Origin: Scolanthus callimorphus
Lineage: Eukaryota; Cnidaria; Anthozoa; Actiniaria; Edwardsiidae
Direction of reading: 5' to 3'
DNA: 64,000 nt
Assembly (NCBI GenBank): GCA_033964015.1
Contig: CM066913.1
Coordinates: 12,084,953 to 12,148,952 of the forward strand
The stretch's first letter is position 1. Each line of letters starts with the position of its first letter. The notes beneath the pieces are model-generated. The model was not told where the DNA came from. It saw only the letters and a list, made by a program, of their open reading frames with translations, and ran no database searches. Positions 13,001 to 22,202 of the stretch are shown in pieces. The position numbers and the translations under genes were made by a program.

Positions 13001-15209
13001 TCCTAAACTGCCAGGGCTTTACGCCCCACATGCAATACGTATGGTAAATCACTTCTCGATATTGCTAAAAGTCATTTATCCTCCTCAAAATGCACTCTCC
13101 GCCATGGCTCAGTTGTCAGTTCACTAGCTCGTAGTATCGAGCGAGGCAAATTGGACGACAGTAAATATATCCTAGAGGCGTAGACGCACGTCCCGGGCGA
13201 ATATGCTGGACATGACCTGGAAAACAGGGCATTATAAGCTATGTTGTTGGAATGATTCTCTTTTATTATTGCATACATCATCATCATATGTTGAGTTTCA
13301 CTTGTCTCTCTTTACACATGTATACACGTAATATTTCTGTTTATACATGTATACACGTAATGTTTCTCGGACTCTTTATTATACATGTATACATCCGATG
13401 TTTTTCTCATGTAGACGCATGTTTCTCTTTAAGCATGTAGACGCATGTTTCTCTTTAAGCATGTAGACGCATGTGGGGGGTACTCGGATATAAAATGACG
13501 GGGGAGTCCGACGTATTTTTTTCGGTATGAAATTTGTACTAAAAGTTTTTTTGGGGGTTGAAAATTCTACCAGGTACTTTTTGGGTGTTGAATCCGCGGG
13601 TATTTTCTTGGGTTGGGACTTCTGACAGGCTAAAAAAGTGGGTACTTTTGGGTATCAAATTTTGGGAGCAGGTATTTTTTTTGGGGGAAAATTTATGGCT
13701 CAGGTATTTTTTTGGGGTATGAAATTTGGAGCTCCGTCGGACCCCCGTCATTTTTACATCCGAGTACCCCCCCCCCCGGGACTTAAACGCATGTTTCTCT
13801 TTATGCATGTAGACCCATGTTTCTCTTTATATGCAGGGAAAGAAACACAGACAAGAAGACGGTCAGCCATGAGCTCAGAAAGCTAACTACTCAAGAAAAG
13901 AAAGAGTTTTGCTCTGCGGCTCTTCAGGAAATAGAAGTAGAAGAGAAAACCGGCAAACGACCACCAACTTACCAGGACACCGAGTTCGACAACCCGTTCA
14001 ACACCGCTCCTGCACTCGTGAAGGGCCCAGTGGAAGAGCACAAACCCGCCCTGAACCCAAACACCTACAGCTCCGCGACTCTGGTGTCCATTACCCCATT
14101 GTGGAACAAGGTGTGCGAGTACAAATTCTCCCTACCCCACCCTGCAGATCAGACAGGATGCTTCGCGGGTCAGTACATCAAGGTTAAAGTGCCTAGCAAT
14201 GGACCGGGGGGGTGCGCAGTACGAACGAAGCCTGTCCCCTGTCAGTTCCACCAACCAGTACGGTCACGTGATGATTGTGTTGAAACACGAGTCCCATGGC
14301 CCGTTGTCTGTTATGTTCAAAGCTCTCAAGACAGGTATTTATCACATCATTCAAATCTCAAATGTCGAACGATTCAACTTATTCAGTCTGTCTGCCATGT
14401 TCAACGCATCAACAACAACAACTTTATTTCGCATTCCAAAGTTACATATGTATACACCTATAGGTTGCTTTGGTGCGGTTTCTGGTGTTTGATCTTTCAA
14501 TTATAGCGCGAAACAAAGAAATTATTGCTTCAGTGACCACGAAACAAAGGCGTTCAATGACCAAAGACCAATGACCAAAGCAACCTTTTCTGAATTAGGT
14601 GTATATAGATATATAGTAACTTCTATAACATAAAATACGCCTTGTCACCTTGGACTAATATTTCGCTTGTATTCCAGGTGATGCAGTAGAGTTCAAGGGC
14701 CCCTGCGGTGGCTACGAGTACACCCCGAACACCATCAAACACTTGAGCCTGCTGTCCAGCGGTATAGGATGCACACCTGCCATTCAAATCATCCGGAAAT
14801 CGCAAAGAACCCGGATGACAAACATCGGTCTCAGGGCTCTTCTACGCCGAACGCGAGTCCGAGACTCTGTACAAAGATGAAATGCTTGGCTATCAAATTC
14901 CAAGGTGCAAATCCAATACACCATAAGCGAGATTGAAACGCGGATTGGAAGGGAGGGGAGGGTTATATCAGTAAAGAGATGATAAGTGCTACTCTCCCTC
15001 CCCCTGAAGAGTACAAGTCTTGTCAGGTGTTGATTTGTGGAGGTCCTGCTATGGTATTGTCGTCTATTCAGAGCCTGTACGACTTAGGGGTCCCTAGTGA
15101 GAAGGTGTTTGTGTATGGTCCGTTTGGCGCGGAGCAGATCCGAACGGTGTATGGACGGTGGGCCAAGCTCTCGCCACACAAGATGGAGAGCGGGGACTCG
15201 GAAGAGTGA
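1005..15209 (+). CDS. Acyl-CoA dehydrogenase-like / ferredoxin-reductase-like fusion flavoprotein (5' partial; 3' end frame-disrupted)
   Basis: Exons I can join: 1005-1133, 1366-1547, 1653-1767, 2887-3056, 6042-6166, 10590-10750, 12867-12984, 13837-14334, 14678-15209, all with GT/AG borders and matching phases up to the eighth. The first exon begins in mid-codon, so earlier exons lie outside the window or were missed. Acyl-CoA dehydrogenase (ACAD) signatures: GGHFWIPL followed by GSWATSAGHADFYV (FAD-contact region), GLHGNHSGP, RACGGAGY, ERLYRDSKAGWVMGPSNEYI (C-terminal helical domain). After a linker of about 65 residues comes a reductase module: FAGQYIKVKVPSNGP, RSLSPVSS (the FAD-binding RxYS position, here Leu for Tyr), GPCGGYEYTP, SSGIGCTPAIQIIR (nucleotide-binding GxGxTP) and ICGGPAMVLSSI (CGP motif). 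Expected role: flavin redox chemistry on an acyl thioester, with electrons exchanged with NAD(P)H rather than ETF; this is inference. A 7-G run near 14203-14210 shifts the frame, and at least three more shifts lie between about 14790 and 14980, so it is either a recent pseudogene or locally poor sequence. Confidence 0.8.
2534..2640. mobile_element. Fragment of the MITE family seen complete at 41357-41492
   Basis: The segment with GTTATTTACCGACTGGGAGG and ACTGTGACCGAGG matches (in reverse orientation) the ends of the inverted repeat near 41.4 kb. Intronic, non-coding. Confidence 0.5.
3254..3369. mobile_element. Palindromic MITE abutting the minisatellite
   Basis: AACCATTATCCTGC ... GCAGAATATCGTCTGAT is mirrored by ATCAGACGATATTCTGC ... 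GCAGGATAATGGTT; the loop is CGGGACTTCGTCCC. It ends within a few bases of the first repeat unit of the array. Confidence 0.8.
3370..5398. repeat. Minisatellite of about 78 x 26 bp, each unit containing a copy of the upstream exon's 5' splice site
   Basis: Head-to-tail units with core CCTATCATACAGGTAATG fill this intron of the flavoprotein gene. Period is 26 bp, with substitutions and occasional 1-bp gaps. The same core, including the last 15 or so exon bases and the GT donor, occurs once at the real exon end (about 3040-3066). The array therefore looks like amplification of an exon/intron junction. The unit is not a multiple of three and no unit has an upstream acceptor of its own beyond the CAG in the core. 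Confidence 0.95.
5518..5708. mobile_element. Palindromic MITE
   Basis: TTAGTCAAATCACACTAGT at the left is mirrored by ACTAGTGTGATTTGACTAA at the right, with an inner hairpin around CTACTAGTAGGCTATAAC. Lies in the same intron as the minisatellite. Confidence 0.75.
6249..7860. mobile_element. 1.6-kb foldback element with repeated subterminal motif
   Basis: The left end (6254-6540) carries repeated CGTTCCCTTTTGGCAACGCG / GTTAACTTTTA motifs. The right end (7678-7856) carries their reverse complement. The interior contains a second small hairpin with a long C run (about 6895-6916) and an AT-rich stretch. I see no transposase. Confidence 0.7.
7868..8010. mobile_element. Palindromic MITE
   Basis: AATAACATGACTTTTGG ... 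TAGCATCATTTGC is mirrored by GCAAATGATGCTA ... AAAAGTCATGTTATT, with a GC-rich centre (CCCGAGCGCAGCGAGGG). Confidence 0.8.
8867..9252. mobile_element. Foldback MITE with arms of about 75 bp
   Basis: GAATGGGGAGTTTGCAGG and the following GTTGCGTGACATTTTGAA are mirrored at 9168-9252. The centre holds AAATTTGAGG-type sequence. Intronic, no ORF of note. Confidence 0.75.
10121..10464. mobile_element. Foldback MITE with internal repeats
   Basis: AACTTAAAATGAGGATTATC ... ATTGTTAAATGGCC at the left is mirrored by GGCCATTTAACAATTG-type and GATAATCCTCATTTTAAG sequence at the right. The motif GAGGATTATCATCA occurs twice per arm. Confidence 0.7.
10816..10900 (+). repeat. Possible tRNA-derived SINE fragment
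   Basis: A B-box-like GGGTTCAAGACC occurs twice in tandem (20-bp direct duplication), preceded by an A-box-like GGTGGTGCAGCGTTA. It does not fold into a complete tRNA. Confidence 0.3.
10934..11347. mobile_element. Short-TIR element of about 410 bp
   Basis: ATAGGAGGATCCTT at the left is mirrored by AAGGATCCTCCTAT at the right. AT-rich interior without coding potential. Confidence 0.55.
11380..12440. mobile_element. Possible 1-kb element bounded by inverted GGTCATTACGG-type sequence
   Basis: CCCGTAATGACCTC near 11443 recurs inverted near 12370 and direct near 12411 (with AATATCAAAGCTTCGGTTTGATATT forming a local hairpin, described by position 12385-12412). The interior is AT-rich with no recognisable protein. 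Boundaries are approximate. Confidence 0.35.
13310..13836 (+). repeat. Degenerate 26-bp-type array ending in the functional 3' splice site, interrupted by a foldback element
   Basis: Repeated units built on GCATGTAGACGCATG plus TTTCTCTTTA occur from about 13310 to 13473 and resume at 13779. The pyrimidine tract and AG of the acceptor used at 13836/13837 (TTTCTCTTTATATGCAG) are the last unit. Between the two blocks sits the 13474-13778 inverted repeat. Confidence 0.75.
13474..13778. mobile_element. G/C-run-ended foldback MITE inside the acceptor-proximal array
   Basis: The left end GGGGGGTACTCGGAT, then AAAATGACGGGGG, is mirrored at the right end by CCCCCGTCATTTTT, then ATCCGAGTACCCCC. About 305 bp long, with T-rich/G-run interior and no coding capacity. 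It interrupts a repeat unit, so it postdates the array. Confidence 0.8.
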
Positions 15210-15244
15210 AGTCCTACGAATAACTGACGTCGATGGTGGTAGTT

Positions 15245-15540
15245 ATGGTTTATGATCCCTCTCATGGGCCAATTACTTACATTACATCTACTGAATACAT
15301 CATAATAATAACACATCACCCCCTCATGGGCGGCCAATTACTTACATTACATCTACTGAATACATCATAATAATAACACATCACCCCCTCATGGGCGGCC
15401 AATTACCTACATTACATCTACTGAATACATCATAATAATACACATCACCCCCTCATGGGCGGCCAATTACTTACATCTACTGAATACATCATAATAATAA
15501 CACATCACCTCCTCATGGGCTAATTATTTACATTACATCT
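15245..15540. repeat. 65-bp tandem repeat, about 4.5 copies
   Basis: Units containing CATCTACTGAATACATC and CCCCTCATGGGCGGCCAATT repeat immediately 3' of the flavoprotein stop codon; the final copy is diverged. They could lie in its 3' UTR. Confidence 0.9.
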
Positions 15541-16613
15541 ACTGAACACCTAACAATCAATAATCCCCTTTCAAAATTAACAATTGATTGACACGTGGCA
15601 CCGTCCCTTACCTGTCCTGAGCACGGGTGACTGACTCAGAATAATTGTCTATGATTGTAACGTCAGTTAAGTGTAGCTTCCAGTCTCTTGTACCCATTGT
15701 AATTAAAGTCATTTCAGTTGGAAGCCAAGTTTTACATGATATGTTTTAACTTTGCAAGCCCGGGCTTTTTACTGGCTGTAAACCTACTCCCCTCATTCAT
15801 GTTCATTTAAGACTTGTAACTCCATTGTTGACGGAATAACCTCGAGACTGAGTAGATTATTGCATTTTTTACGGTAGGCTTGTACTGGTTCAATAGGTCA
15901 TGGAAATATTGTACATTAGCAGGAAGCCCCGTGCAAGGAATGACGAGAATTGTGTATGGGAGGCTTGTCTCTGAGGATAACGTAGTCAAATAAAAGAAAT
16001 TACTAAATATCGTGTCGTAAATTTCAGCATATTCTACAAACTCGGCAAGGGATAGCGAATGAACCCTGAATCCAGTCTCTACAAGAGCCTCGGCGTCTCA
16101 GTGATTTATTTGCGTCTCGAATAAACGCGTCTCGCGAACTCGGAATGGTTCGGGATTGGTTCGGGATTTTTATGTGGTTCTTCTTCAGGAGTATTGGCAT
16201 CAACTTATAGTGAGACTAAATATTCGAATGGTGTTTTGTTTAAGCTAAAATATTTCCTGCAACTATAAAGGTGTTCTCAATGGGCGCAGCTTCGTCAGTT
16301 CCCTGCTATATAGTCTTTTCACAGTTCATAGCCTGGAATCGAGTCTACCGTGACCAATATTCTACTTTTTTCCTTTACGCCCATTTCTAAAATATTATGA
16401 ATTTTCGAACCACAAAACAGGTACATCAAGTGTCAGTTTGAATTCTCGTGGTTTCCTTGTTAAACTTTACAGTATAGTTGGTCAGCGGTAGACTCGATTT
16501 CTGGCTAGAATTTGAATTTGAATGCAAGTTTGTCCAAGTAGTCCGTCTCTGAAGATCTCGAAAAAAAAAACAAGGCTCAACGCACCATGCACGGAGGTTG
16601 TGAGCTCTTGTTT
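15541..16613. other. Intergenic, no gene recognised
   Basis: Unique-looking moderately AT-rich sequence between the flavoprotein 3' repeat and MITE family A. Both strands show only short random ORFs. Confidence 0.5.
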
Positions 16614-16736
16614 AGGCCTGGTTTCAATATAGTCTTATCTGCGCATCAGTCGACCGTGAAACAATGGAAATTGAAATTATTCTTTTGTTTCACGATTGAC
16701 TGATACGACAGATAAGACTATATGGAAACCAGGCTT
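16614..16736. mobile_element. Palindromic MITE, family A copy 2
   Basis: GCCTGGTTTCAATATAGTC at the left and GACTATATGGAAACCAGGC at the right, same ends as 13-94. The centre GTTTCACGATTGACTGATAC is mirrored by the left half. Confidence 0.85.
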
Positions 16737-16864
16737 TACTACAGATACATGACGTGTTTCGACCTTTCGAGACTACAGAATGAGTTTTCACGAGCTCTTA
16801 CAGCAAATCACAAATGAGGCATTTCAAATTCAACTGTTCGACACGAGTAGTCATGTTCTCTTAA

Positions 16865-18553
16865 GGTGGATCGACCCAGTAATTTTGTACCCATGCCAAC
16901 CAATTTTGAACCTCTCATATAAAAACAGGTTGATTTCTATCGCGCAGCCAATATAACACATATGCTACCAATAGACTGAAATACATGTCAATACAAAATT
17001 TGGGGAGATCGGAGTTAGTATCACGTGACAATCGGGCTACGCCTATTTCTACTCTCAGCCCAGTTTCAACTGCAACGACATTTTTTTCGAAAAATGCTCT
17101 ACGGTACCCGGAGATGGAGTAGTTGCCTCCGTGTAAACCGAAGTTTGATTAAATTTTACAAGACCGATTTGAAGATATTTTAGGATTTATAAATAATGGC
17201 TATAATTTATGTAAAATTCAGTGAAGTGAATAAATATGTCAGAGTTTGGTACTTCATGGTTATTAATTGCAGGCTTTTATAGCCAAATCTATTTGTAATT
17301 GTTCAGGAAGGTCATGCTTTTGATAAAAATTAATATTATTTTGCGATTTCGAAAAATATAGAAATGTACGTATCAACATAATTCCTCCACGCATCGGCTC
17401 AACGCGAAATTTGGGCCTACTTCCACGAAATTTGGTCTGATTTAAAAAATCGTAGTTTTTTTTCGCTCCAAAATTTTGGACGACTCCAATGGATCAATGT
17501 AAAGTTTGTCTCCAACGTTTCGAAGCAATTGAAATCCTCTAAGGCTGTCAACTGGGGACGCAAAGATCGGTAAATATTGGATTAATTTCTATAGTTTCTC
17601 TTCTGGGATTTGCTTTTGTTCCCCATTCGGCACAAAATCGAATTCCAATGGAGCGCACATGGGCTTGTCCTTGCTTGGCTAGTCTCCAATGTATGATAAT
17701 TTTCTGAGGTTCTTTGGTCTTTTGTTATGCATTTAATTACCATATGTCGGGGACGATTCGGAGAGCAGTCAACCGCGAATATCAACGTGTTCTGCATTGG
17801 AAGAACAAAAGCAAGTCCCTGAGCGGAACTACACGAATCCATCCAATATTTACTGGTCTTTGCGTCCACAGTTGATGCCCATAGAACATTTCAATTGATA
17901 TGAAACGGCGGAGATAAACTTTACTTTGATCGATTGGAGTCGTCCAAAATTTTGGAGCGAAAAAACTACGATTTTTAAATCAGATCAAATTTCGTGAAAG
18001 TAGGCCCAAATTTCGCGCTGAGCCGATTCGTGGAGGAATTATGTTGATACGTACATTTCTATATTTTTCGAAATCGCAAATAATATTAAATTTTAATCAA
18101 AAGCATGACCTTCCTTGAACAATTACAAATAGATTGGGCTATAAAACCTTCAATTTATAACCATGAAGTACCAAACTCTGTCATGTTAATACATAACACT
18201 GGATTTTACATAAATTATAGCCCTGATTTATAAATCCTAAAATATCTTCAGATCTGTCTTGTAGAATTTAGTCAAACTTCGGTTACACCTAGGCAATCAG
18301 TCAATCTCGAGGTACCATAGAGCATTTTTCGAAAAATGTCGTTACAGCCTGAAACTGGTGTGAGAGTGGAAATAGGCGTGGCCCAATTGTCGCGTGATAC
18401 TAACTCCGATCTCCCCAAATTTTGTACTGACATGTATTTCAGTCTATGGGTAGTATGTGTGTTATATTGGCTGCGCGATGGAAATCAACCTGCTTTTGTA
18501 TGAGAGGTTCAAAATTGGTTGGCATGGGTGCAAAATTACTGGGTCGATCCACC
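16865..18553. mobile_element. 1.69-kb foldback element flanked by TTAA
   Basis: The termini GGTGGATCGACCCAGTAATTTT and its reverse complement are preceded and followed by TTAA (16861-16864, 18554-18557). Almost the whole element is two arms of roughly 0.8 kb that fold back with scattered mismatches to a centre near 17.7 kb. No transposase ORF; the ORF-like runs are shadows of the palindrome. A TTAA target is typical of piggyBac-superfamily mobilisation (established knowledge); assignment to that superfamily is inference. Confidence 0.85.
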
Positions 18554-18747
18554 TTAAGTCCTCTTTTGAGGGTAAACTATTGTTCCTTTATCTGTTGTTC
18601 TCGGGAGTAACCTCCTTGGTCTCGGCAAGTGCACTGTGCAACTATTCAACCGAGGCTGAATAATTGAGAATTAACATACTTCAGTCTCACAAGTATCCAA
18701 CAAGAGCCAATAGTTTTCAGGTGATATTTTCCGACTCAAGAAAACAA

Positions 18748-18930
18748 ATGCCAGTAGCTGAGATAATTCTGGGATGCGTAGCGCTGTTCGGAATTGTAAT
18801 GATCAATGGACAGCTATTATACTGCATTATCAAATTTGACAAACTAGCAAATGAAAGAGGGAACGAAGAGTCAAAAGGACAAGTGACAAATATCGTGACG
18901 ATAAAGAGAGCTCTTCTCCGGAGAATGTGA
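18748..18930 (+). CDS. Small single-pass membrane protein, family copy 1 (60 aa)
   Basis: Single-exon ORF starting MPVAEIILGCVALFGIVM, a hydrophobic segment (about residues 4-28) containing GIVxxNxQLLxC, then a charged tail (KFDKLANERGNEESKG). It aligns over the first 33 residues with copies at 20845 and 30686: shared AE, GC/GS-V-L, GI, N, Q, L-C. The topology would be one helix with a basic C-terminal side (inference). The tail may be frame-broken: shifting frame after about residue 43 gives an SSSPE-containing run to a TGA, then FDDIFDI (18960-18980), which resembles the acidic tail motif of copy 4. No known function; not a family I recognise. Confidence 0.55.
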   Translation: MPVAEIILGCVALFGIVMINGQLLYCIIKFDKLANERGNEESKGQVTNIVTIKRALLRRM

Positions 18931-19046
18931 AATCAAGAAAAGTTCAATTCAGCTATTGATTCGATGATATATTTGATATTCCTCTGGCCGAGAAGCGAAC
19001 AGGATGTTTGAGGGGCAGATCAAAACATTTGGTCACATAGCTCTCA

Positions 19047-19456
19047 AATCCGCTATGCCATGCAAATTTGACTGAGCTAGGATACTTATGTGGGGTCACA
19101 GTTAAACCATGGCATGTCTTCTAGTGTGGATCCGCTATGCCATGCACATTTGACTGAGCTAGGATAATTATGTGGGGTCACAGTTAAACCATGGCATGTC
19201 TTCTAGTGTGGATCCGCTATGCCATGCACATTTGACTGAGCTAGGATAATTATGTGGGGTCACAGTTAAACCATGGCATGTCTTCTAGTGTGGATCCGCT
19301 ATGCCATGCAAATTTGACTGAGCTAGGATACTTATGTGGGGTCACAGTTAAACCATGGCATGTCTTCTAGTGTGGATCCGCTATGCCATGCAAATTTGAC
19401 TGAGCTAGGATAATTATGTGGGGTCACAGTTAAACCATGGCATGTCTTCTAGTGTG
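19047..19456. repeat. 82-bp tandem repeat, 5 copies
   Basis: Units starting near GATCCGCTATGCCATGCA and ending CATGTCTTCTAGTGTG repeat at 19047, 19129, 19211, 19293 and 19375 with one or two differences each (A/C variants). They lie between copies 1 and 2 of the small-protein family. Confidence 0.95.
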
Positions 19457-19539
19457 CATGGCGACTCGACGTCCATCAAGCATAGACCTTCTTAGTGCAG
19501 GGAATCCATGTTAATATATTGTAGTGTAATTGTTACGCT

Positions 19540-19885
19540 CTAAATGTTTAGTTCAAGCAAGATCACGACCAAAATATGGAATTCTTTGCCAGCTTCTATC
19601 GCATCCCTTCAAAGAATAAAGATTGCCTGTTTTAAATCGAAATTACTTGAATTTTTGTTATAAGATAGTTTGCTGTAATCTGTGTTTCTTCTGGTTCGTG
19701 CTTGTTTCTGCTTTGTAAGTATTTTGGCTTTTTGCTGTGTGACAAGAGGGGCCTCCTCGCACGAGCCTAGTGTTTTTTGTGGTCCTCTCCCCTCTAAAAT
19801 AGACTATGTATATAACAAAAGGGAAAATGTGTATTCCTCAATGTAATATGTTTGTGTATGTGAAGCAAGTAATTGAATTGAAGAT
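19540..19885 (+). mobile_element. 5'-truncated non-LTR retrotransposon 3' end
   Basis: The reading frame KIWNSLPASIASLQRIK ... FKSKLLEFLL then stop is the usual C-terminus of LINE reverse transcriptase ORFs (CR1/Jockey-like WNSLP motif). It is followed by an untranslated tail ending in AATTGAATTGAA-type microsatellite sequence. Confidence 0.75.
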
Positions 19886-19987
19886 GCGCAAAGCCGGCCC
19901 TCGTCTGGCAAATCTTGGTGATCCAGATTCCTTAGAGGATGTTAGCTTCAGTTAGACTGATAAGTGAAGCGAGACGTCATCTCTATA

Positions 19988-20202
19988 AAGCCCGGTGCAC
20001 ACTAGCGACATAAGGACGTTATGTTGCAACGATAATAGCATGGGAAAATAATTGAAATAATCAATTTTTTCCATGCATCATCATTAGATTACTTCCCCAA
20101 AGCAATCTTCTGTGGACTGCAACGTTTTAAAACTACAAAATTTTGTTCGCGTGATATTGTTCTTATTTCGTTATGTCGCAAGACAGTGTGCACCAGGCAT
20201 AA
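19988..20202. mobile_element. Foldback MITE
   Basis: GCCCGGTGCACACTAGCGAC plus ATAA at the left, TTATGTCGC ... GTGTGCACCAGGC at the right; AT-rich interior. Confidence 0.75.
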
Positions 20203-20844
20203 CCCATCTCCATTTTTATGTATGCTTTGTTAAAGCATAAGAACCAGTGCCTAACACCAACCAGCATTTCTAATTCACTGATAACTAGGACACTAGTTAT
20301 GTTTTATTTCCACCTGTGGCACAACAAGCAATTGATTTCTTGTCACAAACAGGCTTCATTACTCTACGACAAGTGGTGCAGCTTGCGTGCAAACGAACCT
20401 TGTCGCTCCAGGGACTGATTACTGAAGGTCACACGAATGGGATTACGCTACGTATAGAGATTTTTCTCCTGCTTTTGCAAATTGTATAATGAAACTTTAG
20501 TGTGTCCCATATTCAGTGATTTCGTTTTTATGCCACTTTGAGAGTTTATCTTTTAAAGGAGCGTCAACAGAAAGGACATAGATAACAAAACACCTTTTGT
20601 CCGAGGGTAACGAGCAAGACAAAGCATCCTTTTTCCCTAACATCGCATGAGGTTTAGCCTCATTGAGTGGTTGCACGTCATGGTTCCCGAGGGTTGTCCA
20701 TTACACTCCGTCAGACGTGCGTGGCGTTCCTTGCAGACACTTACTCACTGACAGGTCTCTCTGCCGCATGAAGGAATAGAGAAGGGAATAGCATGAAAGA
20801 ATAGAGCAAGGAAGAGCATGAAGGATAGAGAAACAAAGTGAAGA
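20203..20844. other. Intergenic, probable 5' flank of small-protein copy 2
   Basis: No gene seen. Just before the ATG are three imperfect GAAGGAATAGAG / AAGGATAGAG repeats (about 20768-20830). Confidence 0.4.
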
Positions 20845-21024
20845 ATGCCCCTCGCCGAGTTTGTTCTAACATGTGTATCCCTAGCTGGAATTGTTCTCGC
20901 CAACACTCAATTCCTCTGCTGCATCTTGCAACTGGAAAGGCTGGGTTACTTGGTCACCGGAGAAACACAAGGACTAGAAAGAGCGAAACGAGACTCTTTT
21001 AAGGACTACAGTTCGTCTGACTGA
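20845..21024 (+). CDS. Small single-pass membrane protein, family copy 2 (59 aa)
   Basis: Single-exon ORF opening MPLAEFVLTCVSLAGIVL, then NTQFLCCILQLERLG and a charged tail ending KDYSSSD before TGA. The hydrophobic stretch spans about residues 5-30. Position-by-position it matches copy 1 (AE at 4-5, C at 10, V-L, GIV, N, Q, L-C, then a basic residue and Leu), while the DNA around it is unrelated. That pattern suggests protein-level selection. No signal peptide distinct from the helix and no known domain. Confidence rests on the family resemblance, since a 59-aa ORF alone would be unremarkable. Confidence 0.55.
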   Translation: MPLAEFVLTCVSLAGIVLANTQFLCCILQLERLGYLVTGETQGLERAKRDSFKDYSSSD

Positions 21025-21835
21025 AAATATATATCTCATGCTATACAGATAGACAGAAGCATTGTAGTTTGTTGTCTTTTCACTTATATTCATAACTCAT
21101 GCTATGTATACAATATATTTCAAGCTATAAATAAATACGCGCGCACAAGCTTCGACTTCACTACGAGGATTGAGACTCGAATTGAGACATAGCATTCACA
21201 ACCAAGGGGCATGGAATCACTACGGCCCGAATAATCATCTGAACCAACTTTCGGATAGAAAGGGGATTTAACTATCAAAGAACAAAGCATCGAGTAGTTG
21301 ATCTTATTCGGCGGTATCATTGTTATGGGATTTCAGACAAACGTTTGACATTTTCTCTCCATCTCTTCTTTTTTATCGAAACTTTGTAATATTTACAATA
21401 TAGGTTTTAACGTCTGGAAAGTGCAAGAAAAATGTGAACACGCAGAAAATAATTTCGTTATCGATAATAGTTTAAATCACTAACAAATCGATACCCTGGG
21501 CACAAGAGTCTACAGGGAAACAAATCGACGGCTCGCCACGATTTTTTCGGCCCTACAAGGCATTCAACATGATAATACAGGCATCCGCCGACAAAGCATC
21601 CAGCATCCAGCCGCAAGCGGAATCCAGCATCCATTTCGTTTTGTTTATTGTTTGGGCTCCACGCCAAGCAAAAAGGACCCCGACAACATAATTGTACAGC
21701 TTAACTTTATGGCTCAATGCCTGTAATTTCTCAAGAAGGACAATATTTTGACTCGGCATGGAAAAACTGTACGAAAAAAATGAATTATGGAATGTTGTGT
21801 CGCTGAATATTAAAAATTAAATTAAGGCACCGTTC

Positions 21836-22198
21836 ACACTACGCCGGCTAAATTTGAGAACAAATTTTGCGTCCACACTTCGCCGCAATCGGAAAGGGAA
21901 CAAAAGTTTTCCGTCCACGCTACGCCGGCTAAATTTGAAAACGCACAAAAACGTCAGCGCATGCGCCGAAATGAAAAACTAGAGCCCGCGGTCATAAATT
22001 TCTCGCAGTCGTGTGAAATGACGTCATCGTTTTCGAAAAGTTCCGTTTTCGCCGTCCACACTAAAACGTGTAGCCGGCGTTGTCAAATTTAGCCACTTTC
22101 GGCAGCGTTTTCGAAAAAATCCGTTTTCGGTAGGAAATTTAACGGTAGAAATACTAATAAGCCGTTTTCAAATTAGCCGGCGTAGTGTGGACGGGGCC
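21836..22198. mobile_element. 363-bp foldback MITE flanked by TTAA
   Basis: TTAA (21832-21835) then GGCACCGTTCACACTACGCC at the left; GGCGTAGTGTGGACGGGGCC then TTAA (22199-22202) at the right. The interior repeats CCGGC / TTTTCG motifs in inverted order. Same target sequence as the 16.9-kb and 43.2-kb elements but different termini. Confidence 0.85.
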
Positions 22199-22202
22199 TT
22201 AA

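Noticed and set aside
18457..18663. ORF at the right end of the 1.7-kb palindrome
   Set aside because: Most of it is the element's terminal repeat; it does not join the microprotein reading frame.
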